Shown here: piece by piece, positions 36,639-46,125 of the stretch
Position numbering within the stretch: the first letter of the stretch is position 1
Layout: each line of letters starts with the position of its first letter
DNA from: Citrobacter amalonaticus
GTDB lineage: Bacteria > Pseudomonadota > Gammaproteobacteria > Enterobacterales > Enterobacteriaceae
DNA: 64,000 nt
Direction: 5' to 3'
Assembly (NCBI RefSeq): GCF_018252635.1
Contig: NZ_JAGTXM010000009.1
Span: forward strand, 1 to 64,000
Made by a program: the position numbers and the translations under genes
Notes under the pieces: generated by a model
Database searches by the model: none
The model's input: only the letters and a program-made list of their open reading frames with translations
Told to the model about the DNA's origin: nothing

Positions 36639-39600
36639 TACAGCGTTCTCCCCGGACAGCTAAAGTCCTGCAACAGATCCCGGTTCACCGGGTTAAAATC
36701 CCGCCCGGCGGTGATTTCCAGCACTACCCGGCGACCATCAAAATCGTATTCCACCTGTTGCGTTCCCCGCACCGCCGTCTCCTGCGCCTTCCCGGCGTCC
36801 AGCAGGTGAAACAGCGCCCATGGCCCACCGGTCAGCAGCGTGGAGGTATCCTGGCGGATACGCGGGCTGGCGGTGATTTCCGCCATTGAACCGTTGCGCG
36901 GCCCCGGCCAGTTCACCTTCAACGGCCTGTCCGGCCCGTGGGCGTAACGCAGCACCTGACCGTCAATGTCAATCACCAGTTCCGTAATAGCCGGGTCCAT
37001 CTCCACCACGCGGATTTGCATCGCCCAGGAGAACTTTTTCCCGCCTTCCCCGTTAAAGAACACGCTGCGGATCTGCTTCGCCTGCTGAAACGGTGTCAAA
37101 TCCGGCCCCTGCAACGTCATGTTGCCTTCGGTGGGTTTGTAGCGCCACGGGTTGCTGGCGGTGTCTACAATTGGTGCCAGTTGTTTGCTCCAGAACGCAT
37201 CCAGCACGCCGCCTGTCGCGAAAATGCGGTTAAAATCCTCAGTGCTGACTTCCTGCGGACTGTCAGCGAACGGGTAGCGCCCGTCAACGGCATCACGGCA
37301 GTCGTCGCCAATCACCGCTTCCATCTGTGCGTTCAACACCTCGCCGGTTCCGGCGTTGATTTTGCGCGTCCCCTGCTGCGTCAGATCCAGCAGGATATTT
37401 TTCAGTGGTGCAGGCAGTTTCGCCGCCTCCAGTTGTAATTTATCCGCCGCACTAATGCGCCCCGGCAGGGTACTTGCCGCCAGCGCGCTGTCAGCAATGG
37501 TGAGCTGGGTGTAATACTCGTTGAGCATAGTCAGCAGTGAATTAAGCTGCGGCGCGCTGCCACTTTGCCCGGCATTATCGCCATGCCCGGACACCACTTC
37601 GCGCAGCGCGGCGAAACGGTCATCCACCAGCGTTTTCTCAAGCCGTTCTTCCGGGTGGATATCCTGAAACAGTTTCGCCGTCTGCGCCGCTTTGGCAGCA
37701 TTGCCGGATAGCCTGTCCTGCGCACGTTGCGCCAGCGCTTTCTGTTTTGCCTGTGCGTCCAGCGGCGGCACCAGTGTTGTTTGCTCCACTACCGCTTTTC
37801 CGAGCCGCATCAACGGTGAGTCAGGTGACGCCAGGATACGCAGTACCTGTAAATCATACGCAAGTCCCGAGCTACCCTCTTCTCCAGCGCTGTTGATGCT
37901 GTGAATACTTTCCAGAAAGTCCTGCCAGCGGCGGGCGTATTCCGCCAGGTAGAGACGGCGTACTTCGCGGGTAACCGGGAGTTCCTGTCCCGGTAGCTGG
38001 TTCATCACAATATCAGTCGTTTTTTTTTGCGTGCTTTCCCGGCCCATCACCCAGGCATCGTCCGCTGACGCGGCGGCGACGAACTCCGGCAGCCGTTTAT
38101 CGAACAGTTCCCGGTAGCCTTCGCGGGTGAAAATGCCGGGCACACCCCGATCCAACGGCGCACCATCTGTACGCACAAAGACCGTTCCGGCATCCGCACC
38201 CACCGCGCGTACCAGCGTGAACTCCTGCGGTGCTTCGCTTTCCATAGCAGCCAGCGCCCGCGCATAAATGCGCTCGGTGCTGGTATGTTTGTCCAGAAAT
38301 GCGTGCGCCTGGCGGATGAGATCCTCGTCCCGGTCATATGGCGAATGTACCACCCGGCTACCATCAAACAGGGCCTCGATATGTTCCAGTACGGCAGCAC
38401 GACCGCCAAATTCCGTCACGCTGTCGTTGTTTTCCAGATCTTTGAGTACCCACGTCTGGATCTCTGCTGCGTTGTATTTATCCTCATGATCCTTATCCAG
38501 ATTCAGTAGCAGATAGACACGCAGGGCATCATATGCCGCTTTGCTGTCCTGGCGACCGATGGCGTCCGCCAGCACATATTCCATACGTTTCACCAATGGC
38601 GGCAGCAGTAGTTGATCCAGCAGGCGGTCATACAGTGACACCACGCTGCCTGTCACTGGCGGCACGCTGTACAACCCATAACGCCAGGCCAGCGGCGGTG
38701 AGTCCGGGTCAAGCCCCGGCCAGGCAGACAGCGCCCGCGCCTGGTTCAATAACGCCGGAACAGGCTGCATCGCGGGTTTTCCGATATACGCGTTGACATC
38801 ACCATCCAGCAGTGTTGCTCGCGCACTGACCTCTTTGAGATAACTACCATTACCAAGCAGGCTGCCCTGCATTCCCTGCCACAGCCAGACGGCCAGCGCC
38901 AGCACCAGCAGGTGTCCGCAGGTACGCAGCAGGCGATAACGCCAGGCCCACTGGAGATTAGGTTCCACCAGGTGCGCTTCGCGGAAAATAAACCGGGTCA
39001 GCAGATCGTGCAGAAAGTAGCTGCGGTTACCGTCCGGTTGGACAGGTGGCTGGGAAACCGCGCTCCCGCCACGGGCGTTTCTCATCGCCCGGACAAAGCG
39101 CTGCCAGATACTCATCTGGTCGGCCACAGCATCCGCCTGCGCCTGCGCCGCGCTGGTGAAGAACACCCCACGCAGCGTGTTGTGCAACTGGGTGGCGTCG
39201 AATTTTGAATCGAGGAAGATCTGGTCAATGGCGTCCAGCAGCGGTATGCCCAGCGCGGCAAATTCACGCGGGAAACCATACAGCCGCTGACGGCTGTGCA
39301 GGTCGTATTCTTCCTGTAACCGGGTATCCAGCCCCTGATCCAGCCGTAGCGTCAGACGCGCCAGTTCCTGTTCGCAGGTAGCGTGTAACGCCTGTGGGTC
39401 GTTCGCTTTACGCCTGCGGCTGTAAGGCAACGCGAAACCCCAGACCTGCGCACGGAGATGGCTGGTCAGCGCCCGGAAATATTCCGCAAAGCCCGGTAGC
39501 AGATCCATTTTGGTAACCACCAGGTACACCGGGAAACGAATACCCAGCGTCTCGCGCAGTTCAGCCAGCCGCGCGCGCATCGCAGCGCAGACCGCCAGGC

Positions 39601-40519
39601 GCTCTGTCGGAGACTGCGTTGTCAGATCTGCCACGTTCAGCGTCAGGATCACACCGTTCAGCGGCGCGCCGGGACGGTGTTTACGCAGCAGGTTGAGAAA
39701 GCCCAGCCACTCCCCGGCGTTACGCTGGGATGCGTTTCCTTCACCACCGTCATCATGACGCGCATAACGCCCGGCGGTATCAATCAGCACCGCCTCGTTG
39801 GTGAACCACCAGTCACAGTGCAGCGTACCGCCGCCCGGCACGGTCAGGATACGCGAAGTCTGCTCCATCTGTTCAGCCAGCGGGAACTGCAATCCGGTAT
39901 TAAGCAAAGCTGTAGTTTTACCATCTCCAGGGCTGCCCACCACCATGAACCACGGCAGTTCGTACAGGAAACGCTTGCCTTCAAATACCTTACGCCAGCC
40001 GGGTATATCCACCCGCAACTGTTTCAGTTGCCGGACCGCCCGCGTGACAATGTGGTTGACGGTCCGCAGATCGGCTTTGATTTCGCCTGCAACCGGCACA
40101 TCGTCCCCGCGCGGATGCAGGAAACGGCGCAGTAAATGTTCATCCACCTGCAGCGCCCGCCACAGCCTGTACAGGCCATACAGTGCGTAAACCAGCAGGA
40201 TCAGGCCAATCAAAGTCAGGCGGATCCAGAGCGGCGCAAACGGACGTACCTCGCCAAATGCCAGCAGCGGCGAGATAAATCCAAGGACCAGACACAGAAT
40301 ACTGACGCCGATTATGCTCATCGACCAGTTGACCAGCCACAGGAGGAGCAACATCAGCAACAGGGCAATCGTCACCACCCGGCTGCCGACCGACGCCAGC
40401 GGGTGGAGAGTGTCAAATGAGATCAAAGGTCCGACGAACCAGACCAGCAGCGCCAGTATCACTACGGCAACGACTGCCAGCGTACGCCGGGAAAAAAGCA
40501 GGTTGAGAAATTTTTGCAT
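36638..40519 (-). CDS. tssM: T6SS membrane complex protein TssM (IcmF)
   Basis: A 1293-residue inner-membrane protein that forms the envelope-spanning channel with TssL and TssJ. Three hydrophobic segments occur at the N-terminus (LAVVAVVILALLVWFVGPLI; VTIALLLMLLLLWLVNW; ISPLLAF...LIGLILLVYALYGLY). A cytoplasmic NTPase domain follows with Walker A GSPGDGKTTALLNTG near 195. Another membrane segment is near 540, and the rest is a large periplasmic domain ending DFSCPGRTL. The frame is intact. Its first 123 codons are duplicated at 41668-42036. Confidence 0.96.
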   Translation of the reverse strand: MQKFLNLLFSRRTLAVVAVVILALLVWFVGPLISFDTLHPLASVGSRVVTIALLLMLLLLWLVNWSMSIIGVSILCLVLGFISPLLAFGEVRPFAPLWIRLTLIGLILLVYALYGLYRLWRALQVDEHLLRRFLHPRGDDVPVAGEIKADLRTVNHIVTRAVRQLKQLRVDIPGWRKVFEGKRFLYELPWFMVVGSPGDGKTTALLNTGLQFPLAEQMEQTSRILTVPGGGTLHCDWWFTNEAVLIDTAGRYARHDDGGEGNASQRNAGEWLGFLNLLRKHRPGAPLNGVILTLNVADLTTQSPTERLAVCAAMRARLAELRETLGIRFPVYLVVTKMDLLPGFAEYFRALTSHLRAQVWGFALPYSRRRKANDPQALHATCEQELARLTLRLDQGLDTRLQEEYDLHSRQRLYGFPREFAALGIPLLDAIDQIFLDSKFDATQLHNTLRGVFFTSAAQAQADAVADQMSIWQRFVRAMRNARGGSAVSQPPVQPDGNRSYFLHDLLTRFIFREAHLVEPNLQWAWRYRLLRTCGHLLVLALAVWLWQGMQGSLLGNGSYLKEVSARATLLDGDVNAYIGKPAMQPVPALLNQARALSAWPGLDPDSPPLAWRYGLYSVPPVTGSVVSLYDRLLDQLLLPPLVKRMEYVLADAIGRQDSKAAYDALRVYLLLNLDKDHEDKYNAAEIQTWVLKDLENNDSVTEFGGRAAVLEHIEALFDGSRVVHSPYDRDEDLIRQAHAFLDKHTSTERIYARALAAMESEAPQEFTLVRAVGADAGTVFVRTDGAPLDRGVPGIFTREGYRELFDKRLPEFVAAASADDAWVMGRESTQKKTTDIVMNQLPGQELPVTREVRRLYLAEYARRWQDFLESIHSINSAGEEGSSGLAYDLQVLRILASPDSPLMRLGKAVVEQTTLVPPLDAQAKQKALAQRAQDRLSGNAAKAAQTAKLFQDIHPEERLEKTLVDDRFAALREVVSGHGDNAGQSGSAPQLNSLLTMLNEYYTQLTIADSALAASTLPGRISAADKLQLEAAKLPAPLKNILLDLTQQGTRKINAGTGEVLNAQMEAVIGDDCRDAVDGRYPFADSPQEVSTEDFNRIFATGGVLDAFWSKQLAPIVDTASNPWRYKPTEGNMTLQGPDLTPFQQAKQIRSVFFNGEGGKKFSWAMQIRVVEMDPAITELVIDIDGQVLRYAHGPDRPLKVNWPGPRNGSMAEITASPRIRQDTSTLLTGGPWALFHLLDAGKAQETAVRGTQQVEYDFDGRRVVLEITAGRDFNPVNRDLLQDFSCPGRTL

Positions 40520-40722
40520 TATTGCTCAGCACTCCATGCGGTAATTATCAACAATAAAAGGCTAAAAGCTGAAAATGTTTTCCCGATTCAGCACAAACAA
40601 AATAAATGACGTCCTGCAATATCACCAAACCTGTAAAATAAAAATTTTGGAATCAGTGAAGTATAATGAGCATACTCTCCACTTCTCGAACAGCATGAAT
40701 TACATGCAATTTTTAATTCACA

Positions 40723-41166
40723 TCAAAACGCTCTGGACAGAATAATATAGCCATTAAATCTTACAGAGCACTCATTTTCATTTATAAGACTGGATGCAAT
40801 AAAAACATCTTTTTCCCTGTTAATGTTAATATAGGTATATTTTGCCACAATTGACTTTGTATGATTCTCATAGTAACTATCAAAATAGGATTTTTCATCT
40901 AACGTTGCTGTCTTATTTCTGGCTTTATCCTTTTCATAATCAATCTTAGCCAAAGACTCTGCGTAGAGTTTAGACACAGGAGAGACATCAAGAACCTCTA
41001 CCCTTGTTTTATTTTTTTAAATGGTTGAGGTGTTTATATTCAAGTCACGTTTCATTGCATCAAATAACGATAACTCCATTGAGGCTCCAACCGTAGCACA
41101 GCCATTAATTTGTGCATAAGAAGTTACAGGTATACCAGCTAACAGGCAGACTATTACCTTAAACAT
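40723..41166 (-). pseudogene. Tlde1 immunity gene with an in-frame stop (Tldi1-like)
   Basis: From ATG 41164-41166 the frame gives a signal peptide (MFKVIVCLLAGIPVTSYAQI) and reaches TAA at codon 50 (41017-41019). The same frame then continues 97 codons to TAA at 40723 (KLYAESLAKIDYEKDKARNK; IASSLINENECSVRFNGYII). So one nonsense codon splits a 147-residue periplasmic protein. Its start lies 1 base after the Tlde1 effector stop, the standard effector/immunity position. Unless the stop is read through or is a sequencing error, immunity is lost. Reinitiation at the GTG at 40977 would lack the signal peptide. Confidence 0.7.
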
Positions 41167-41167
41167 A

Positions 41168-41536
41168 TTAATCCTCTACCACTAATATTTTATCCGAACT
41201 GGCAGCAATAACTTTGCGATAAGGTAAATCCAAAATTATACAGTCATCAGAAGCTTCTCCTGGATGGGCAGAACTCTCGCCGTGTATCATAAAACCGTCG
41301 CGCCCGCACATTTTATTTTCAGGATAAGGAGTGAGCCTCATCGTCCATGCTCTTGCTCTGACATGAAAAAATGCAGGCCCAATTGTATATGTACCTCTTG
41401 GCAATGGCCCATTATTTCTTACACATTCATTAACGGAGTCATTTTTAATACCCAATCTACCAGAATATCTGGCATCGAACTGATATCTACCATTTAAGTA
41501 AAATGAATGTGCATTAATTTTGTATACCCAAGGCAT
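41168..41536 (-). CDS. tlde1: T6SS effector Tlde1 (L,D-transpeptidase-like, DUF2778)
   Basis: A 122-residue effector of the Tlde1 family. The segments ECVRNNGPLPRGTYTIG, CGRDGFMIHGESSAHPGEA and SDDCIIL hold the catalytic H85, S96 and C99. Most YkuD-related sites read SxGC; here the Gly is Asp (SDDC). Salmonella Tlde1a cuts peptidoglycan tetrapeptide stems and exchanges D-amino acids in the periplasm. It has no signal peptide, as expected for T6SS cargo. It lies between full-length tssM and a truncated tssM copy, with a broken immunity gene after it. Confidence 0.85.
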   Translation of the reverse strand: MPWVYKINAHSFYLNGRYQFDARYSGRLGIKNDSVNECVRNNGPLPRGTYTIGPAFFHVRARAWTMRLTPYPENKMCGRDGFMIHGESSAHPGEASDDCIILDLPYRKVIAASSDKILVVED

Positions 41537-41604
41537 TATACTGTCTCCTTTTTGTTAAAAAATAGTCAGGTCAGAACGGCTTGTTTTATTATTAGTTTTC
41601 CGAC

Positions 41605-42036
41605 CTAACCATATCCATATTCATTCACTTCACCACTGGCTTTGGTGACGATATGACTGACCATGCGCAGCGCCCGCCACAGGCGGTACAGGCCGTATAG
41701 CGCATAAACTGCCAGAATCAGGCCAATCAGCATCAGTCGCAGCCACAACGGTGCAAACGGACGGACATCGCCAAACGCCAGTAACGGCGAGACAAAGCCA
41801 ATGACCAGACACAGGATAGTGACGCCGATAATACTCATCGACCAGTTCACCAGCCAAAGAAGAAGCAGCATCAACAACAGGATAATGGTAACGCCCCGGC
41901 TGCCAGCCGACGCCAGCGGGTGGAAAGTGTCAAATGAGATCAAGGGTCCGACGAACCAGACCAGCAGCGCCAGTATCACCACGGCAACGACTGCCAGCGT
42001 ACGGCGGGAAAAAAGCAGGTTGAGAAATTTTTGCAT
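41605..42036 (-). pseudogene. Truncated tssM copy
   Basis: Starting at ATG 42034-42036, the first 123 residues repeat the TssM N-terminus with about a dozen substitutions. The frame then skips roughly 35 codons (WRAL joins to HIVTKASGEV) and stops after 143 residues. Only the membrane anchor would be made, and it could compete with real TssM if expressed. It marks a duplication that came with the Tlde1 cassette. Confidence 0.85.
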
Positions 42037-42193
42037 TATATTTCGACTCGCTATACTGTAATCAATAATAGCGGAATATTGGGACAAGCAGATAACTTTC
42101 CACTACAGTCCTTTAAAACTAAAATTACTTTTTAATTACATGACATTGAGATTGATATTATTTATCAATAATGCTGTAAAAAACACCTCATAT

Positions 42194-42688
42194 TCAGCGT
42201 AACTCCCAGAACCAGATCTGTTTACAATTGTAATAACAGTGCGAATGACATATTGCTCCGGCGCTGGTCGGCTCAATCAGGTCAATATGACTGCCGCTAC
42301 CACCGTCATACCCATCAATTTTCCAGAAGAATACCACGCCTCTTTTATTACCCAATTCGGTCTGGAATTTAGCCGGTTCGCGCCAGATCTCTGGCTTACC
42401 GAAAACAGATGCATGAGAAAGTTCATCCGCCAGATTTTTAGCACCCGTTTCAAGTCGCCTGCCTTTCCATTTCCCTTCTTTTATAGGGAGGAGACGCCCT
42501 TTAAATTTTACTCCTGATTTAATCAGTGCCACGCTCATTCGTGCAGCACAGGTATTTTCAAATTGAACCCCAAGTTTTCCTTGATCATAACCAATACCTG
42601 CATAAAACTCTTTAGACTCAACAAAGTCAGGGTTACTGAAATCTGCCGAATTATGATTTTTTTTTAGCGTTGAGAATGAAGGTTTCAT
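42194..42688 (-). CDS. tae4: T6SS amidase effector Tae4
   Basis: A 164-residue effector from the ATG at 42686-42688. It is a papain-like NlpC/P60 enzyme with C47 in ENTCAARMSVALIKSG and H134 in GGSGSHIDLIEP. A late Cys pair (ICHSHCYYNCKQ) resembles the regulatory disulfide of Tae4. Tae4 cleaves the D-Glu-mDAP bond in peptidoglycan stems. The gene overlaps the 3' end of its immunity gene, which here comes first; in most loci tae4 comes first. Confidence 0.92.
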   Translation of the reverse strand: MKPSFSTLKKNHNSADFSNPDFVESKEFYAGIGYDQGKLGVQFENTCAARMSVALIKSGVKFKGRLLPIKEGKWKGRRLETGAKNLADELSHASVFGKPEIWREPAKFQTELGNKRGVVFFWKIDGYDGGSGSHIDLIEPTSAGAICHSHCYYNCKQIWFWELR

Positions 42689-43466
42689 TTTTTCCTCCTG
42701 TATCACATGGATACTCCATTAATTTTCTAACAATAAGATCTGCTGCACGACCATTAAGTTCTTCACTCGATTTATTTTTGAGAGAAGTATAGACGGCTTC
42801 ATTTAGCGTCAGAGTCTTAAATAAATCATATCCACACCATAATTTATTTTCTGTTGCATCTTCGACGCCAAGCAAATAGATGCTTGCCCTGAATTTATCC
42901 TGTTGATGACCCGATACCCATAACCGGAAGAAGTCGTTACCGGAAAGGTTATATGCTTCTGGCGTCAGAGACTGAACAGGAGATAACCTGGAAATGTTTT
43001 TTGTCTGCGGAACCTTGCCCTGACAGGGATAATTTTTAACTAAGGCATCCTCAATCATTATTGAAGCCCTTAAATCAAACTTTATTATTGACTGCCTTTC
43101 AAGCCAAGCCAGGACCGTCTGGTTTATTATCGCCCTGTCAACCTGTTCATCAACACACCATGTTTTACCTTCAGTTGCATCCTGCACTCCCAATGCATAC
43201 ATTAGGATATTTACTTTTTCCTGTGAATCATTAATGGCATGAAATCGCAGGAAGTCACGAGTACTCAAATTAACATTATCAGGGGAAATCAATCCGGCAA
43301 AAAACCTGGAATCTGCAGAAACATTACCAGATAACAAACAGCACAAAATAATCAAAAGAATATAAAAAGGCCGTTTTATATTACGTCCTTCTGATATCCA
43401 GTAATAAGACCTGGTTATTTCCCATATTGATAAATGAATAGAAACATTGCAGTCCAGATTTTTCAT
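42651..43466 (-). CDS. Tandem Tai4-like immunity protein
   Basis: The protein contains two Tai4/Rap-type domains in a row: DFLRFHAINDSQEKVNILMY then GVQDATEGKTWCVDE and NYPC, and again DFFRLWVSGHQQDKFRASIY then GVEDATENKLWCGYD and EYPC. Tai4 dimers block Tae4 in the periplasm, so this looks like a fused dimer. A signal peptide (RPFYILLIILCCLLSGNVSA) lies about 30 residues inside the frame. A ribosome site (GAAGGA) sits 6 bases before an ATA codon just ahead of it, so the original ATG may have mutated to ATA. The start given is the ATG overlapping the tssL end; export from that start is uncertain. Confidence 0.75.
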   Translation of the reverse strand: MKNLDCNVSIHLSIWEITRSYYWISEGRNIKRPFYILLIILCCLLSGNVSADSRFFAGLISPDNVNLSTRDFLRFHAINDSQEKVNILMYALGVQDATEGKTWCVDEQVDRAIINQTVLAWLERQSIIKFDLRASIMIEDALVKNYPCQGKVPQTKNISRLSPVQSLTPEAYNLSGNDFFRLWVSGHQQDKFRASIYLLGVEDATENKLWCGYDLFKTLTLNEAVYTSLKNKSSEELNGRAADLIVRKLMEYPCDTGGKNETFILNAKKKS

Positions 43467-43471
43467 TTTTC

Positions 43472-44782
43472 TCACTCCACCACCAGAATTTCCACCCGGC
43501 GGTTCTGTGCCTGTCCGGTTTTGCTGCGGTTATCGGCCACCGGTTCGGTGTCTCCCTTTCCGGTCACGGTAATGCGCCCGGCAGGTACACCACCGGATTG
43601 CAGCAGCGCCGCCACTTCAGCCGCCCGTTTTTCCGACAAGATCTGGTTGGACGGAAACGCCGCAGAATGGATCGGCTGACTGTCCGTATGGCCGGTGACG
43701 GTCACCGCGCCGCCGACATGGGCTATCTCCTGCGCCACCTTGTTAATTACCGGTCGCAGGGTGTCATTTACCGCTTTTTGTCCTGCCACAAACATCGCAT
43801 CACCACGGAAAACCACCAGGCTGTGATGTTCATCCTCATCCACCGTCAGCAGACCACGGGCAATTTCATCCGCCAGCAGGATTTTCAGCCGCAGTTTTCG
43901 TACCGGCACCGGCGGTGGCGGCAGATGTTTGCCGATGGCGTCAATTTGCTGCTGCACGCCTCCGGTCTGCGCCGCCATTCGGTAGCTGTAAAGCCCGAAC
44001 AGCGACAGCATGACCAGCAGGGCAATCCCGGCGCTCAGCCAGACCGGCACCCGGCGCATACGCCGCAGTTTCCCGCTGACGGCCCCCTGAAATCCCGGAG
44101 AAAGCACGGGCGTGATCGGATCGCGGCGTTGTGAAAGCTGCGTCAGGAGTTGCTGGCGAATGTCATCAAGCTGTTTACGTCCGTCAGGCCGCACGCTGTA
44201 ACGGCCTTCAAACCCCAGTCCGAGCAGGTGATAAATGATTTCCAGCACGTCGCCGTGCTCCTGAAAGCTACCCGCCAGACGCCCGATTATCTGGAACAGC
44301 TTGATACCGCCCTCGCTTTCACCGTGAAAGGTTACCAGCAGGCTTTTTCCGGCCCAGACACCACGATGTCCCCACGGGGTATTATTGGCGGCTTCGTCCA
44401 GGGCCGTACACAGGCAGTAGCGTACCGCCAGCACATGCTCACGCCGCAGGTTCGCCTGATCGCATAATGTCTGGTAAAGATGTACCTCGCGTTCCAGCAA
44501 CGTGCGGTAATGCCCCACAAATCCGGCCTCCAGTTCACGGGGCATCTGCGCCAGTGCGCACAACAAGGGGCGGGCAGCGGTCAACAGAGGATTTGCAGCA
44601 TTTTTGATTTCAGCCAGCCGGAGTTTGAGATCCGGACCGTCCTCAATCACAACCTTCATATCACGACGATTGTCAGTTACAGCTGCGTCAAGTTCCTTCC
44701 CGTCACTGAGTTGCGTCAGAGCCTGTGCGGCAGGCTGAAGAACCGGTTCTCCCGGTGCTAGTGTGATGGTGTTGTCCGTCAT
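43472..44782 (-). CDS. tssL: T6SS protein TssL with OmpA-like domain
   Basis: A 436-residue inner-membrane subunit of the TssJLM complex. It has a DotU/IcmH cytoplasmic domain (YRTLLEREVHLYQTLCDQAN; CTALDEAANNTPWG; LEIIYHLLGLGFEGRYSV), one membrane segment near 255-275 (VPVWLSAGIALLVMLSLFGL) and a C-terminal OmpA peptidoglycan-binding domain (VTGHTDSQPI; LSEKRAAEVAALLQSGGV; NRRVEILV). Its start overlaps tssK (ATGA). Confidence 0.95.
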   Translation of the reverse strand: MTDNTITLAPGEPVLQPAAQALTQLSDGKELDAAVTDNRRDMKVVIEDGPDLKLRLAEIKNAANPLLTAARPLLCALAQMPRELEAGFVGHYRTLLEREVHLYQTLCDQANLRREHVLAVRYCLCTALDEAANNTPWGHRGVWAGKSLLVTFHGESEGGIKLFQIIGRLAGSFQEHGDVLEIIYHLLGLGFEGRYSVRPDGRKQLDDIRQQLLTQLSQRRDPITPVLSPGFQGAVSGKLRRMRRVPVWLSAGIALLVMLSLFGLYSYRMAAQTGGVQQQIDAIGKHLPPPPVPVRKLRLKILLADEIARGLLTVDEDEHHSLVVFRGDAMFVAGQKAVNDTLRPVINKVAQEIAHVGGAVTVTGHTDSQPIHSAAFPSNQILSEKRAAEVAALLQSGGVPAGRITVTGKGDTEPVADNRSKTGQAQNRRVEILVVE

Positions 44783-46122
44783 TTATCCCGTACTCCCCAC
44801 AATTCAGTCTCCAGCCCTGGAAATTCCCCGGCTGTGTGCATTGCCATACCGCCATAACGGGCAATGTGTTCCCAAAGCACCCCGTCGCGTCGGATATCGT
44901 AATAAATGTACCCGGACTGGAACGGGATCTGGCGTGGTGGTACTGGCAGTACCTGTAAAACCAGCCCCGGCAAATGCGAACGAATAAGTTCCGGCAGGCG
45001 TTCGGACGGTCCGATTTTGGTCTGGGCAGAAAAATGTTGCAGCAGGGTATCGGCGGGCATCTGTGCTTTCACTGCCAGCACCAGAGCACTAAAGCCAGAC
45101 AGTTCGGAAGGTTCCACCACCGCATTCAGAATACCGTAAGAACCTTCTTCCAGCGTGATACGCTGTGCGCCCCGGATAAGCACGGCATTCAGCAGGTACT
45201 GCACTTCATCCACCACGGATTTCAGCCCGGCATACGGCGTCAGGTGTTTATATTCCGTATATTCCGCAGGACGGCGCGTCTGTGGTCGCACGTAGGTGGA
45301 CAGTTCTCCGGCCAGTTCGGACAAATAGCGGTAAAGCACTTCCGGCGATAACTGCGTTTTCGCCAGGTGGAGCAGCAGCGGATCATAGCGGTTGAGGATT
45401 TGCAACAGCAGGTAATCCGACACCTCTGCCGCTTCCTGACCGTGACTGTCACTGCCGGTCAGTCGTTCCGCCAGCGAATCCGCACGCATTTTGATGAGAT
45501 CGTTGATCCACGACAGCCAGGTGCGCATCAGCGGGCTTGCCTGATAATCTACCACCGGCGGGATCAGATCGTGGTCGATATCCACCCGGCCATCAGGGTG
45601 TATTCCCGTGATACGGGTCAGCGGCAGGCCGATCCAGGCCCCCGTTACGGCCTTTTCCGGCAATAACCGCAGGCGCAGATGGCTGAGCTGTATCAATTGC
45701 GCCCCCCGGCCCAGCGAATTCGCGTCGCGAATGTCATTTTCATGTACCGAGAAACGCGCCAGCGACTCCGGGTTATTGTCAAAACTGGTTTCCTCGCTGT
45801 TCGGCGTACGTACTGGAACCGCGAGGCAAATTTGTTGATTGAGGTGCTCCGGCAGAATAGTCAGCGGCGGCGGCAGTGGCGTGTGACCCGGCGCATTAAA
45901 CGGTGTACCGTCGACAAAAATACCCGCCGCCTCTTTGAGTACCAGTTTGCCGATATTCAGCGCTTCGCCATCGATTTCGTATTGACTGAACCCCCAAAAA
46001 AAGGGCGACAACGGCAGACTGCGGTGGTGAATGACGTGTTCCAGATAGCGTTCCTGTTGCTGAAACATCTGTGGCAGCAGAAACTGTCCTTCGCTCCAGA
46101 CAACCCGGTTATTCCAGCTCAT
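44779..46122 (-). CDS. tssK: T6SS baseplate protein TssK
   Basis: A 447-residue protein of standard TssK length. The diagnostic N-terminus is VVWSEGQFLLPQMFQQQERY; later parts include YRYLSELAGELSTYVRPQ and FQSGYIYYDIRRDGVLWE. TssK trimers link the baseplate (TssEFG-VgrG) to the TssJLM membrane complex. It is 3 bases after tssJ and overlaps tssL. Confidence 0.95.
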   Translation of the reverse strand: MSWNNRVVWSEGQFLLPQMFQQQERYLEHVIHHRSLPLSPFFWGFSQYEIDGEALNIGKLVLKEAAGIFVDGTPFNAPGHTPLPPPLTILPEHLNQQICLAVPVRTPNSEETSFDNNPESLARFSVHENDIRDANSLGRGAQLIQLSHLRLRLLPEKAVTGAWIGLPLTRITGIHPDGRVDIDHDLIPPVVDYQASPLMRTWLSWINDLIKMRADSLAERLTGSDSHGQEAAEVSDYLLLQILNRYDPLLLHLAKTQLSPEVLYRYLSELAGELSTYVRPQTRRPAEYTEYKHLTPYAGLKSVVDEVQYLLNAVLIRGAQRITLEEGSYGILNAVVEPSELSGFSALVLAVKAQMPADTLLQHFSAQTKIGPSERLPELIRSHLPGLVLQVLPVPPRQIPFQSGYIYYDIRRDGVLWEHIARYGGMAMHTAGEFPGLETELWGVRDK

Positions 46123-46125
46123 AAT

